A stretch of 64,000 nt of DNA from assembly GCA_029243485.1 (NCBI GenBank), contig JAQWRY010000086.1, forward strand, positions 1 to 64,000, written 5' to 3'. The notes beneath the pieces are model-generated. The model was given only the letters and a program-made list of their open reading frames with translations. It did no database searches and was not told the DNA's origin. The position numbers were made by a program, and so were the translations under genes. Source of the DNA: Candidatus Binatia bacterium. GTDB lineage: Bacteria; Desulfobacterota; Binatia; UBA12015. The stretch's first letter is position 1, and each line of letters begins with the position of its first letter. Below are positions 25,473 through 34,514 of the stretch, piece by piece.

Positions 25473-26813
25473 CTACCGCTTGTCTGCGATCGAGGACAGC
25501 AGACGCTGGAACTCGGGCGAGGAACGCAGGACCTCCCGACTCGTCTCGAGCAACGTGTCTACTTCCTCGCCACTCAGGTCGAAGTTGGTTCCGATCTCGT
25601 TGAGCATGGCTCGCCTCTGGTCATCGGCCACGCGGTCGAAGCTGACCTCGACGAAGACGAACTCCACTGGCCGGCCCGGCTTCGAGCGCTCCCGGGTCCA
25701 TTCCCCGAGCCGCGCCTGAACGAGCTCGATCGTCTCGAAATTGTAGTGATCGATCTGCGCCGACGCGACGCTCCCGACGAGTTCCGCCATGGTCGGCGAA
25801 GCGGCGGTCAGCGCGAACGTCGGCTCTGGGTGCGTCTCCGCGTCCACCAGGAGGACGACGATCCAGCCCGGGTTCGGGTGCCCCATCTCGGCGAGGCCCG
25901 CCTCGGCACTCCCTGCAAGGGTCATCAACTCCAGGGCGCCCCGGAGGCCCAGGTTGTCCGAGATCCCTCCGTCGACCAGGTGGACGTACCGGCGCAGCTT
26001 CGAGTCGAGGTACGAAGCACGCACTTTCGCCTCTGCGCGACGCCGCGCGTTCGTATTGTCTTGCAGTGCCGCCGTCATCCACGTCGGCTCTTTGTAACCG
26101 CAGGCCGGCTCGTAGTTCTTGAGGGTGATGGGCGACAGAAGAATCGGAACGGCCGAGGAAGCGGCGACCGCTTCTGCAACCGAGTACGCCGGGAGATCGG
26201 AACAAAGCGCGTCGAAGAATTCACGCGTGAACCCGAATCGACTGCCCGTCGCGAGATCCGTCACGTTGATCAAGATGAACGGCGTGCCGGGACGCTCAAG
26301 ATCGGCGAAGGTGGCCTCGTGGAAAAGCTCCTCGTCGTAATACCGCGCCGCGAGGTCACTTTGACCGTAGGCACCCGAACCGAGCCGAAACCAGTTCGGC
26401 GGCCAGAAGAGGCTCGCGATGAGGGAGCCTTCGACGTTCTTGCGAAGGAACTTCTCCTCGTACCCGTCAAAGATTTCGTCGCCGTACAGGCCATAGTACG
26501 CCGAGGTGAAACTGCCGCCAGAGACCGACGAAATCACGTCGACCTCGTCCAGGAAACGTCGCTCCCGGCCGTCCACTTCGACCTTCGTCTCCGCCAATTC
26601 TTGGAGAACGCCGCACGCGAACGCCGAGGCGCGCGTCCCGCCGCCCGAAAAAGCGAGCATGACGAGGAGCTCCTCCGAGCCGCCCGACATCTCCTTCGTC
26701 AACGCGGCCTCGTCAGCTGGGCTCCATTTGGGAAGCCCCTTGTTCAGCACGGCCCACGCGCAGCCCTGGAGCAGAACAAGGGCTAGTAGGAGAACGCAGG
26801 AGAGCCGCTGCAT
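25473..26813 (-). CDS. Patatin-like phospholipase lipoprotein
   Basis: A 446-residue protein from ATG 26811-26813, with a lipobox (LLQGC, lipid Cys18). The patatin core shows the oxyanion loop FSGGGTRA (residues 55-62), the nucleophile Ser98 in SVSGGS (S-x-S-x-G in place of G-x-S-x-G) and the catalytic Asp in LVDGGISDNLG. It should hydrolyse lipid acyl chains at the inner or outer membrane. It is the first gene of the unit with the MBOAT and SGNH genes (26 nt gap), so acyl chain release and transfer may be linked. Confidence 0.87.
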   Translation of the reverse strand: MQRLSCVLLLALVLLQGCAWAVLNKGLPKWSPADEAALTKEMSGGSEELLVMLAFSGGGTRASAFACGVLQELAETKVEVDGRERRFLDEVDVISSVSGGSFTSAYYGLYGDEIFDGYEEKFLRKNVEGSLIASLFWPPNWFRLGSGAYGQSDLAARYYDEELFHEATFADLERPGTPFILINVTDLATGSRFGFTREFFDALCSDLPAYSVAEAVAASSAVPILLSPITLKNYEPACGYKEPTWMTAALQDNTNARRRAEAKVRASYLDSKLRRYVHLVDGGISDNLGLRGALELMTLAGSAEAGLAEMGHPNPGWIVVLLVDAETHPEPTFALTAASPTMAELVGSVASAQIDHYNFETIELVQARLGEWTRERSKPGRPVEFVFVEVSFDRVADDQRRAMLNEIGTNFDLSGEEVDTLLETSREVLRSSPEFQRLLSSIADKR

Positions 26814-26883
26814 CGTGACGGAGCGTAGCCAGCAGAGAGCGAGTGGGGAAGAGCCTCGGCCGGCTCTATGGTAGGAGTCGGCC

Positions 26884-27663
26884 GTGCTTCTGGAGAACAA
26901 AGTCGTCCTCGTATCGGGCATCGGGCCCGGTCTCGGTCGGGCCACGGCACTCGCCGCCGCTCGTCACGGGGCCGATGTCGTACTGGCCGCCCGGACCGAG
27001 TCCCGCCTGACCCAGGTCGCCACCGAAGTGGAAGCGGTCGGACGCCGCGCCCTTCCCGTGGTCACGGACATCAGCTTGCAGGAAGACTGCACGGCTCTCG
27101 TCGCGCGCACAATGGAGGAGTTCGGCCGCATCGATGTCCTCGTGAACAACGCGTTCAAGATGCCACCGTTCGAGCCGCTGACCGAACAGGCCGTCGCGAC
27201 CATCCAGGACACGTTCGAAGTGAACGTCTTCGCTCCGATGCGACTCTCACAGGCCGTGGTGCCCCACATGAGCGCCGCAGGAGGCGGGTCAATTGTCATG
27301 ATCAACTCCGTCATCCTTCGACAGCAGAAGCCGGCCTACGGCGCATACAAGATGGCGAAGCACTCCCTCCTCGGTCTCGCGCGCAGCCTCGCGGTCGAGG
27401 TCGGGCCGATGAACATCCGCGTGAACTCGGTCGCACCCGGCTTCATCGGAGCGGCGGTCGTCGACCTCGTCGCGCAGATCGAGGCGACCGAGCGAGGCGT
27501 CTCACCCGAGAAGGCGAAAGAGCAGATCCTCGAGTCGCTTATGCTCCGGCGCGCACCCGAACCGGGAGAGATCGCGGAAGCCGTTGTGTTCTTCGCGTCT
27601 GACATGTCCCGATCGATCACGGGACAGTGCTTGGATGTGAACTCCGGCCAGTTCACGCACTGA
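26884..27663 (+). CDS. Short-chain dehydrogenase/reductase
   Basis: A 259-residue classical SDR. The cofactor motif is SGIGPGLGRATA near the N-terminus, followed by DVLVNNAF (NNAG-like) and SIVMINSV (catalytic Ser). The active-site Tyr and Lys are in PAYGAYKMAKHS and the C-terminal motif is NIRVNSVAPGFI. The start is GTG with no strong Shine-Dalgarno. It is divergent from the patatin operon. The substrate is unknown, though neighbouring acyl-CoA genes suggest a hydroxyacyl-CoA or alcohol in catabolism. The decayed SDR fragment follows directly. Confidence 0.9.
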   Translation: MLLENKVVLVSGIGPGLGRATALAAARHGADVVLAARTESRLTQVATEVEAVGRRALPVVTDISLQEDCTALVARTMEEFGRIDVLVNNAFKMPPFEPLTEQAVATIQDTFEVNVFAPMRLSQAVVPHMSAAGGGSIVMINSVILRQQKPAYGAYKMAKHSLLGLARSLAVEVGPMNIRVNSVAPGFIGAAVVDLVAQIEATERGVSPEKAKEQILESLMLRRAPEPGEIAEAVVFFASDMSRSITGQCLDVNSGQFTH

Positions 27664-27879
27664 GGACCTCACGTCCGCCCCGGTCATTCTCATCGCCGGC
27701 GGGAGTCCCGGCATCGGCGCAGCGACCGCGCGACTCGCGGCCGAGACCGGCTGAAGTCGGGCATCCCGATGCAACGAGGCGGCAAGCCCGAGGAAGTCGC
27801 GCGAGCCATTCTGTGGCTCGTCGGGTCCGAGTCGAGCTACACGACCGGAAGCTTCGTCGACGTGTCCGGCGGCCGCTAA
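27664..27879 (+). pseudogene. SDR remnant with internal deletion
   Basis: Immediately after the intact SDR stop, the same strand reads VILIAGGSPGIGAATARLAA (a Rossmann N-terminus), then ETG and TGA. The next codons give KSGIPMQRGGKPEEVARAIL and then SYTTGSFVDVSGGR, the standard SDR C-terminus. About 180 middle codons, including the Ser-Tyr-Lys active site, are missing. No start codon is obvious. This is the scar of a second SDR gene and not a functional gene. Confidence 0.75.
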
Positions 27880-27887
27880 CGTCCAAC

Positions 27888-28112
27888 CTACTCGGACCGA
27901 ATCGACAACTCCTTCGGGCCGATGACCTGGACAACGATCTTGGTGCCGACCGTAGCCGTGCGATACGACGAAGGTCTCGAGCACGCCTCCACGCGGCGCT
28001 CGCCCGGCGTCCGCCAGATGCCAGCGCCGATCGAGAAAAGGGCGGCCGTCGCTTCCTCCGCGGAGGTGAGCGACGGCCGGCCGGCCGAAAACTCTACGAG
28101 AACCCCGCTCAC
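27888..28112 (-). CDS. Small uncharacterised protein downstream of the acyl-CoA dehydrogenases
   Basis: A 74-residue frame starting at GTG (28110-28112), 7 nt after the acyl-CoA dehydrogenase stop. It has an acidic/hydrophobic first half (SGVLVEFSAGRPSL, EEATAALFSIGAG) and a beta-rich end (VGTKIVVQVIGPKELSIRS). I recognise no family. Position and codon use favour a real last gene of the operon, but the evidence is limited. Confidence 0.45.
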   Translation of the reverse strand: MSGVLVEFSAGRPSLTSAEEATAALFSIGAGIWRTPGERRVEACSRPSSYRTATVGTKIVVQVIGPKELSIRSE

Positions 28113-28119
28113 GAGATCC

Positions 28120-29304
28120 CTATTTCAGATCCTCACGCGTGTAATCGAACAGACCGCGAGCGATGATGAGCCGCTGGATCTGGCCCGTTCCCTCGTAAAT
28201 ATCGATGATGCGCGAATCCCGCATCCACTTCTCGACGAGGTTGTCGCGAGACACACCGAGCGGCCCGAGGATGTCGATGCAGCCCTGGGTGATCGCCCGG
28301 ACGGCCGTGCCCGCGTGCGCCTTGCAGACGGACGACTCCATGTTGTTCGGCTGGCCTTGATCGGCGAGCCACGCGGCCCGAAGGACTGTGAGCTTGCTCG
28401 CCTCGTGCAGGGTCTCGAGCTTCATGAACTTCTCGGCCACGGCCGAGCGGCTACCGATGCCCGTGCCGTAGTCGAATTCGACGCCGGCCTTCTCGAGCTC
28501 GTCGCGGGTGAAATCGAGGGCCGCTTCGGAGATACCGATTCCGAAGGCCGCCACCGCCGGCCGGGTCATGTTGAAGGTCTTCATGACGCCGCGGAAGCCG
28601 CCCGAGCCCTTCTTGCTCACCTCTTCGTTTCCACCGAGGAGCTGATCACGGGGGATCCGGCAATCGCTGAAAACGTACGTCGCCGTGTCCTCGCCGCGGA
28701 TTCCGAGCTTCCGCTCCTTGTGCGCCACCTCGAAACCGGGAGCGCCCTTCATCACGATGAACGACTTGATACCGGCGCGACCGGCCGACTTGTCGAGCGT
28801 GGCCCACATGACGACACCGCTCGCGCGCACGCCACCGGTGACGAAGATCTTCTCACCGTTCAGGACCCACTCATTGGTCTTCTCGTCGAGCACCGCGGAC
28901 GCGGTCACACGCGACGGATCCGAGCCGCAACCCGGCTCCGTGATCGCCATCGAGAGGAAATTGTTCATCCATTGCCGCTTCTGCTCGTCGGTTCCCGCGG
29001 CCATGAGCGCCGCGTTGCCGAGACCACCCATCTTCGGCTGCCGCAACTTCACCGCGTAATCGCCCCAGCAGCGGTAGATCGTGTAGAGCATCGCCATCAC
29101 GGAAGGACCGCTGTCCTCTTCGCTCTGGGTCGACGCCAGATTCGGCGTGGGCTTGAAGTCCTTCGCCTCGGGAAGTTCGTCGGGCGGGATTTCGCTGTCT
29201 TCGTTTTCGTCGTAGTACCGCGCGTACTTGCGGCAGATGAGGCCCTCTTCCTTGATGACGTCGATCTTAGCCCGGTCGTACTCGCTCAGTTCGAAATTGA
29301 TCAT
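28120..29304 (-). CDS. Acyl-CoA dehydrogenase family protein
   Basis: A 394-residue flavoenzyme from ATG 29302-29304 (GGGAG upstream). It has the ACAD middle-domain motif MAITEPGCGSDPS and the nucleotide region GEKIFVTGG. The C-terminal EGTGQIQRLIIARGL includes the catalytic-Glu segment (YEGT). The N-terminal helix domain is somewhat short and acidic (EDSEIPPDELPEAKD). It is second in a tandem pair of dehydrogenases behind an HxlR-type regulator. A branched, aromatic or steroid acyl-CoA substrate is possible, and a heteromeric pair with the upstream dehydrogenase is a reasonable inference. Confidence 0.9.
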   Translation of the reverse strand: MINFELSEYDRAKIDVIKEEGLICRKYARYYDENEDSEIPPDELPEAKDFKPTPNLASTQSEEDSGPSVMAMLYTIYRCWGDYAVKLRQPKMGGLGNAALMAAGTDEQKRQWMNNFLSMAITEPGCGSDPSRVTASAVLDEKTNEWVLNGEKIFVTGGVRASGVVMWATLDKSAGRAGIKSFIVMKGAPGFEVAHKERKLGIRGEDTATYVFSDCRIPRDQLLGGNEEVSKKGSGGFRGVMKTFNMTRPAVAAFGIGISEAALDFTRDELEKAGVEFDYGTGIGSRSAVAEKFMKLETLHEASKLTVLRAAWLADQGQPNNMESSVCKAHAGTAVRAITQGCIDILGPLGVSRDNLVEKWMRDSRIIDIYEGTGQIQRLIIARGLFDYTREDLK

Positions 29305-29315
29305 GGCAATCTCCC

Positions 29316-30413
29316 TTAGATGGACACGGTGCCTTCGAGCACGCCCAGGGTCCGCGCATTGCGGAACCACAATTCGACCGGATGCTCACGAATGAACCCG
29401 TGGCCGCCGAGCACCTGGATACCGTTGTCGGCAACCCAGAGTCCCTTCTCACCGGCATAGCTCCAGGCCTGAAAGCTAGCCTTGGTCGCGTCGAGCCCTT
29501 TTTCGAGCTTCGACGCCCCCTGCCACACGAGCCATCGCATCGCCTCGACCTCCGTGTGGGACTCGGAGAGCATGAAGGCGATCGCCTGCTTCTTTGCGAT
29601 CTCCTCGCCGAAAGCGACGCGCTCCTTCGCATAGGGAACGCAGTAGTCGACCATCGCCTTACCGATGCCGACGAGGCACGCCGCGATGCCGACCCGGCTC
29701 GCGTCGAGCAGAGCACGCACGTTACATCCGCTCGGCCCGCCGAGACGATCGCCTTCGGCTACTTCCACCCCATCGAGTTCGAGGACGTGAACCGGGACGG
29801 CGCGCAGGCCGAGGTTTTTCTCGGCCTCCTCGCTGATCGTGAGGCCGGCGGCATCCCTCGCAACGAGGAAGGCGCCGAGGCCACCATCGGCTGCAGCGAC
29901 GACCAGGAAGTGCGAGGCACGATCCCCGAACGGCACGAAGCGCTTGGTTCCGCTCAGCACGTACCCGCCGCTCTTGGCGGTCGCGCTCGTCTTGGGCTCG
30001 GCCGCGTTCATCATGGCGCCCGGCTCGACGACGGCGAGGGATCCCAGCGCGAAGCTGGTACCGCAGAGTCCGGGCAGCAAACGCTGCTTCTGCTCTTCGG
30101 TGCCGTGATCGAGAAGCGCGTTCACGAAGAGTGACGGGGCGAGCGCGGCGACCGCGAGGCCCGCATCTCCCCACGCCAGTTCTTCGAGCGCGATGGCATT
30201 CGTGGTGTGCGCCCGATCGGCGCCCATACCCCCGAACGTTTCGGGAACCTGCGTCGTCGTGAGGCCCAACTCCCAGACCTGCTGAAGGAAGTCGTCGGAG
30301 ACCGTCGACTCCTCATCACATATGCGCGCAAGGGGTCGTACGACTCCTTCGGCGAACTCGTGAATCGCGCCGCGAATGGCGTCTTGCTCTTCGGTAAGAC
30401 CGAACGAGATCAT
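29316..30413 (-). CDS. Acyl-CoA dehydrogenase family protein (short C-terminus)
   Basis: A 365-residue ACAD from ATG 30411-30413 with AGGAGG upstream. Recognisable are the N-terminal FGLTEEQDAIRGAIHEFAE, the weakened middle motif LAVVEPGAMMN (where most members read T-E-P-x-A-G-S-D) and the end IQVLGGHGFIREHPVELWFR. The protein stops at LEGTVSI, so the usual IQR-L-I-A-R tail after the catalytic EGT is missing. The unusual motif and short tail suggest the non-catalytic or partner half of a heteromeric dehydrogenase with the next gene. It overlaps the regulator stop by 4 nt (ATGA). Confidence 0.87.
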   Translation of the reverse strand: MISFGLTEEQDAIRGAIHEFAEGVVRPLARICDEESTVSDDFLQQVWELGLTTTQVPETFGGMGADRAHTTNAIALEELAWGDAGLAVAALAPSLFVNALLDHGTEEQKQRLLPGLCGTSFALGSLAVVEPGAMMNAAEPKTSATAKSGGYVLSGTKRFVPFGDRASHFLVVAAADGGLGAFLVARDAAGLTISEEAEKNLGLRAVPVHVLELDGVEVAEGDRLGGPSGCNVRALLDASRVGIAACLVGIGKAMVDYCVPYAKERVAFGEEIAKKQAIAFMLSESHTEVEAMRWLVWQGASKLEKGLDATKASFQAWSYAGEKGLWVADNGIQVLGGHGFIREHPVELWFRNARTLGVLEGTVSI

Positions 30414-31162
30414 GATGGTTTCCTCCTGTCGGGTCCGACTTGCTGTTCGCGGCCCGGGCCACCACTGCCGAGTGTCGACACGCGGTGAAAGTAATGGTCG
30501 AGAGCCTGCGAGCCCCCGTCCTTCGTCATGAGACCTCGCCTCACGACGTCTCGTGCATCGAGAAGACCGAGTGCGACGCCACACCAGGCGCTCGTGTCGG
30601 CGGTGTATCGAACGTCGGCGTGCTCAGCGAAACCGCGAGCGACTTCACAACGTCCGTCGTGAATGGAAATGCACCAAACCCCGCCGCCCTCGCCTTCGAG
30701 TCGAATCTCGAACACGACGTTCTCGCCGTGAGCGCGCTCTTCGCGCAGCAAGAAAGGAAGGGCCTCGAGGATCGACTGCGGGGACGTCTCGTTGAAATCA
30801 GCGACGTTGATCGAGAGTTCCTGGATCCCGTGGTGAATCCACCACTGGGCGAGCGACGATATGATCGGCTCGAGAGAACGACCTCGGTCTGTCGCGGCGT
30901 ACGCCGAGCGGGTTCCGTTCTCGACTTGCTCGACGAACCCGTCCGCCGCCAGTTGGCGAAGGCGACTCGAGAGAACGCGCGGTGCGATTCCCGTGCGCTG
31001 CCGCAGCTCCGTGAAGCCCTTGAGGCCGACGATCAGTTGGCGAACCAGGACGAGGGTCCAGCGATCGCCAATGACGTCGAGAGCGCGCGCGACCGGATCG
31101 AAGATCTGACCCGGCCGCGGCACCCCGGCGGTCTTGGCTGCCTGAGAAGGTCTCGGTGCCAT
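30410..31162 (-). CDS. HxlR-type transcriptional regulator with a C-terminal SCP2-like domain
   Basis: A 250-residue protein. Residues about 15-120 are an HxlR winged helix (IFDPVARALDVIGDRWTLVL, then GLKGFTELRQRTGIAPRVLS), with Trp and Arg at the usual positions. Residues about 135-235 form an SCP2/sterol-carrier-like sensor (VVFEIRLEGEGGGVWCISI, then DVRYTADTSAWCGVALG). It leads an operon with two acyl-CoA dehydrogenases, so it may sense an acyl or sterol-like ligand and control them. A palindromic site lies upstream (31186..31212). Confidence 0.85.
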   Translation of the reverse strand: MAPRPSQAAKTAGVPRPGQIFDPVARALDVIGDRWTLVLVRQLIVGLKGFTELRQRTGIAPRVLSSRLRQLAADGFVEQVENGTRSAYAATDRGRSLEPIISSLAQWWIHHGIQELSINVADFNETSPQSILEALPFLLREERAHGENVVFEIRLEGEGGGVWCISIHDGRCEVARGFAEHADVRYTADTSAWCGVALGLLDARDVVRRGLMTKDGGSQALDHYFHRVSTLGSGGPGREQQVGPDRRKPS

Positions 31163-31185
31163 GCCTGAATATCTACATGAATCCG

Positions 31186-31212
31186 CACCTAGTATTCAAT
31201 AGATACCACCTA
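31186..31212. promoter_or_regulatory. Possible operator for the HxlR-SCP2 regulator
   Basis: GTAT (31192-31195) and ATAC (31203-31206) form a short inverted repeat with a 7-nt spacer. They are flanked by CACCTA twice (31186-31191 and 31207-31212), 21 bp apart. The local sequence is AT-rich compared with the genes and lies just upstream of the regulator start, as expected for autoregulation. Confidence 0.4.
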
Positions 31213-31242
31213 TGGACTTTTACATATAGTGAGAGGTCGGAA

Positions 31243-31644
31243 TCAGCGGCTCTTGAGCGCGTCCCGGATCTCGCCCAGCAGCACTTCTTCCTTGCTGGGC
31301 TCCGGTGGGGCCGAAGGCTCCTCCTCTTCCTTGCGCTTCATCGAGTTCAGCCCCTTCACGACCATGAAGATGCAGAACGCGATGATCACGAAGTTGATGA
31401 TGTTGTTGATGAAGAGGCCGTAGTTGATCGCGACGGCCTCGACTCCCTCCGTCGCGGGCACCAACACCACGGCCAGCTCCGAAAAGTCGACCTTCCCGAG
31501 CAGCATCCCGATCGGCGGCATGATCACGTCGTTCACCAGCGACGTGGTGATCTTTCCGAAGGCCGCACCGACCACGACGCCGACCGCCATGTCGACGACG
31601 TTTCCGCGCATCGCGAACTCTTTGAACTCCTGCCCCATGCTCAT
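31243..31644 (-). CDS. mscL: Large-conductance mechanosensitive channel MscL
   Basis: A 133-residue MscL. The N-terminal amphipathic helix and TM1 read [20 protein letters not shown], followed by [20 protein letters not shown], then a periplasmic loop and TM2 ([20 protein letters not shown]). The Glu-rich cytoplasmic helix [13 protein letters not shown] closes the protein. It forms a homopentameric channel that opens under osmotic downshock. Single gene, separate from the regulator operon. Confidence 0.97.
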   Translation of the reverse strand: MSMGQEFKEFAMRGNVVDMAVGVVVGAAFGKITTSLVNDVIMPPIGMLLGKVDFSELAVVLVPATEGVEAVAINYGLFINNIINFVIIAFCIFMVVKGLNSMKRKEEEEPSAPPEPSKEEVLLGEIRDALKSR

Positions 31645-31855
31645 TCTCGTTCTCCTTGTTCAGACAACTATTGGCTTTTCATGCGGATAGTCCCGTGCCG
31701 CGCACACCCGACGCGAGAGTGGATTTCCCCGTAGCGCTCCCCGGAAAATCCCTATCCTCCGCGTCTCTCCATTTCCGAGGATACCCACGCCCGCCGCTCT
31801 GCGGTTAGGCCGATGCAACGCTTCACGAATGACGGACCATAACGGAGGGGTACGC

Positions 31856-32178
31856 ATGAAAACCAACGGGAGAACGGCTCTGGCGGCACGGGTTGCAGCA
31901 TGCGTTCTGGCCTCGTGGATGGTACCGACCCTCGCCGACCGGCGAAGCCGATCTCGCCACGGCACAGCGCCCCCTCGGCACGCGAGTTCGGAACACGGGT
32001 ACCATCGTGTTTCTGGATGCGGTTCCCCCGAGCCGCATCGGTACAAACTTCGTCGAACACGTGATCCCGCTTCCGAGTGAGGTCCCGGTCGTCGATCCGT
32101 CGACGCTCGACTGCGTCCCCGACGGTGATCGTGATCGACGATACGGTGCGCTTCTCGCATCCGGACGATCCGCTGTAG
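31856..32178 (+). pseudogene. Frameshifted gene for a small secreted protein
   Basis: A strong GGAGGGG ribosome-binding site precedes ATG 31856-31858, which opens a signal peptide (TALAARVAACVLASWMVPTLA). The frame then turns to low-complexity Arg/Ser. In the next frame a coherent protein continues (GEADLATAQRPLG, GTIVFLDAVPPSRIGTNFVE, VPVVDPSTLDC). A third segment (TVIVIDDTVRFSHPDDPL, stop 32176-32178) ends it. Two indels are needed to join the parts. Family unknown. The following 285 bp up to the OmpA gene hold nothing I can identify. Confidence 0.55.
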
Positions 32179-32463
32179 ACGGGGCCATGTCCGACCGCGG
32201 CGTCGTCAAGCTCCCGACGCTCGACGCGCGTCGATCGCGACCGCGTCGTGGTCCGCGGCTCCTTTGACAAGCCCGGCGTGTCCCGCGGGGAATACGCTGC
32301 GAGTGGGCCGGGAGAGTAGAGAGCCGGACCGTCGGCTCGCTCACGTACCCGTGCCGACCTGTCCTTGACACTCCAGCCGGTTCCGCCAAGCTATTCGAGT
32401 ACGTTCGCGCAGAATCCGAACGCACACGCGGGCAACCGCGCAAGACCGAGGAGGGGTGGGGCC

Positions 32464-33417
32464 ATGAGGAGAGGGGTAGGAATCCTGGTTGTGTGTTCGT
32501 TGGCGCTGGGCGTCGCGACCGATGCAAGCGCCGATGGCTTCGAGTTCGGCGTCGAAACTGGTGCGACGTTCCCGCTTTCGAAAACCAAGCGTAGCATGGG
32601 TGACGTCGGCGGCTCGATCGGCCTGCCCGGAGGCTACCGATTCAACATGGGCCAGAACTTCGCGCTGTCGATCATCGGACAGCCGAACTTCTTCGCCTTC
32701 CCGACGGAGACGGGGTTCCCCGGCAGCAACATGTCGAGCAACTTCTCCTACACGGTCGGCCCCAAGTTCACCCTCCTCACGAAGTGGGTCACGGCCCACG
32801 CCGGGGCTCAGGGCGGCTACTACCAAGATCTGACCGGACCGATGGACGACGGTGGCGCCGGCTTCAACGGCAATGCCGGGGTCAGCTACCGGTTAGACCA
32901 GTATCAGAGCCTCGGGGTGTTCGGTCGCTACGACTACTCGACCCAGGACGCCGCGCCGAGTTCCACCGACTCACGGCAGATGGTCACCGGCGGCCTGCAA
33001 TACCTTTACTCCTGGGCCCAACCCGAACCGCCGCCGCCCGCGCCGGAGCCGCCGCCACCGGCCGCGCCCGCGAAGCGCAAGATCATCCTTCGCGGTGTGA
33101 ATTTCGACTTCGACAAGTCGAACATCCGAGCCGACGCACAGCCGATTCTGAACGCGGCCATCGACGTGCTGAAGGCTGAGCCCGGCATCAACGTCTCGGT
33201 CCAGGGCTACACTGACAGCATCGGGAGCGATGCCTACAACCTGAAGCTGTCCCAGCGACGCGCTGAGTCCGTGACCCGCTACATGGTCACCGGCGGCGTT
33301 TCGGCGACTCGACTCACGGCCGTCGGTTTCGGCGAATCGGACCCCGTTGCGACCAACGAGACCGAGGACGGACGCGCGCAGAATCGCCGTGTCGAACTCC
33401 GCGTTCTCGGTGAGTAG
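32464..33417 (+). CDS. OmpA-family outer-membrane protein
   Basis: A 317-residue protein: Sec signal peptide (VGILVVCSLALGVATDASA), then an N-terminal beta-barrel of about 170 residues with alternating aromatic strands. A Pro-rich hinge (PEPPPPAPEPPPPAAP) leads to a C-terminal OmpA peptidoglycan-binding domain (GVNFDFDKSNIRADAQPIL, VQGYTDSIGSDAYNLKLSQR, NRRVELRV). The Asp and Arg that hold diaminopimelate are present. It should tie the outer membrane to peptidoglycan. Single gene with ATG at 32464. Confidence 0.93.
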   Translation: MRRGVGILVVCSLALGVATDASADGFEFGVETGATFPLSKTKRSMGDVGGSIGLPGGYRFNMGQNFALSIIGQPNFFAFPTETGFPGSNMSSNFSYTVGPKFTLLTKWVTAHAGAQGGYYQDLTGPMDDGGAGFNGNAGVSYRLDQYQSLGVFGRYDYSTQDAAPSSTDSRQMVTGGLQYLYSWAQPEPPPPAPEPPPPAAPAKRKIILRGVNFDFDKSNIRADAQPILNAAIDVLKAEPGINVSVQGYTDSIGSDAYNLKLSQRRAESVTRYMVTGGVSATRLTAVGFGESDPVATNETEDGRAQNRRVELRVLGE

Positions 33418-33634
33418 ACCAGATGCCACGGCCCGCCGGGCGGCACGCCGCACTCCGTGACAAGATACCCGCCTTCGCCGAGGATCGCGCCGACCCGAAA
33501 GCGACTCCCACTCCCGGCCGAAATCGTTAGAAGCCCTCGTACCCACCTGAGATCAGGACGAACCACTGAAGGCCCCCCCGCGGGCCGGACCGGACTTCCG
33601 AGGTTAAGCTGGCCGGACGGAGGAAGGACGACCC

Positions 33635-34474
33635 ATGCGGAATTTCAAAGGTAAGGTCGCGGTGGTCACCGGCGCGGGTTCGGGAATCGGACGCGCGCTG
33701 GCTCTCGCGCTGGCCCGCAACGGCGCCGAGCTCGCGCTTTCCGACATCGACGAAGCGAGTCTGGAAGAAACCCGAGCGCAGGCCGCTCCCACCTCGCCGC
33801 GGGTGACCACCCGACGGATCGACGTCTCCGACCGGGGCGCCATCGAGGCCTGGGCGACGGACGTCGCCGCGGAGCACGGCCGGGTGAACCTCGTGTTCAA
33901 CAATGCAGGCGTCGCCCTCTCCTCCGCGATCGTCGACATGTCCCACGAAGATCTCGAGTGGCTCATGGGCATCAACTTTTGGGGCGTCGTGTACGGAACC
34001 AAGTCGTTTCTTCCGCACCTCCTCGAATCGGGCGACGGCCACGTGATCAACATCTCGAGCGTCTTCGGAATGATCGCGGTCCCCGGCCAGAGCGCGTACA
34101 ACGCCGCCAAGTTCGCCGTTCGCGGGTACACCGAGTGCCTGCGGGAAGAACTCGACATCATGGAAGCTGGCGTCTCGGCGACCTGCGTTCACCCGGGCGG
34201 GATCAAGACGAACATCGCACGGAGCGCCCGCATGTCCGGCACGACTCTCGGCGACTTCCCTCCCGATGCCTCCATCCAACGGTTTGACGAGCTCGCCCGC
34301 ACCACCCCGGCGAATGCCGCAGAGACGATCCTGAAAGGCGTGCAGAAAGACGCTCGGCGTGTCCTCATCGGCTTCGATGCCCGCATCATCGACACGGTAC
34401 AGCGCCTCCTCCCGACGACGTACCAACGCATCCTCGTGAACCGATCCAAGGCGGAGCGAGCGAAGCTTCTCTAG
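33635..34474 (+). CDS. Short-chain dehydrogenase/reductase
   Basis: A 279-residue classical SDR. It has VVTGAGSGIGRALAL (TGxxxGxG), NLVFNNAGVALS (NNAG), INISSVFG (Ser) and QSAYNAAKFAVRGYTE (Tyr-x3-Lys), then VHPGGIKTNIARSAR. The longer C-terminal third (LARTTPANAAETILKGVQ) matches SDRs annotated as acyl-glycerone or ketone reductases. An Arg in the second beta strand region is not obvious, so cofactor preference is open. A monocistronic gene with GGAGGAAGG before the ATG. Confidence 0.9.
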   Translation: MRNFKGKVAVVTGAGSGIGRALALALARNGAELALSDIDEASLEETRAQAAPTSPRVTTRRIDVSDRGAIEAWATDVAAEHGRVNLVFNNAGVALSSAIVDMSHEDLEWLMGINFWGVVYGTKSFLPHLLESGDGHVINISSVFGMIAVPGQSAYNAAKFAVRGYTECLREELDIMEAGVSATCVHPGGIKTNIARSARMSGTTLGDFPPDASIQRFDELARTTPANAAETILKGVQKDARRVLIGFDARIIDTVQRLLPTTYQRILVNRSKAERAKLL

Positions 34475-34514
34475 GAAGCCCTTGAACGGCTCCGGGCCGA
34501 GCCATTTGCGTCGA

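Noticed and set aside
27720..27760. TGA in the SDR fragment as selenocysteine
   Set aside because: The sequence on the two sides belongs to the start and the end of the SDR fold, so a large deletion, not readthrough, explains it.
33418..33634. Minus-strand coding fragment in the gap after the OmpA gene
   Set aside because: Only short open stretches without a start site or recognisable domain. Left as non-coding.
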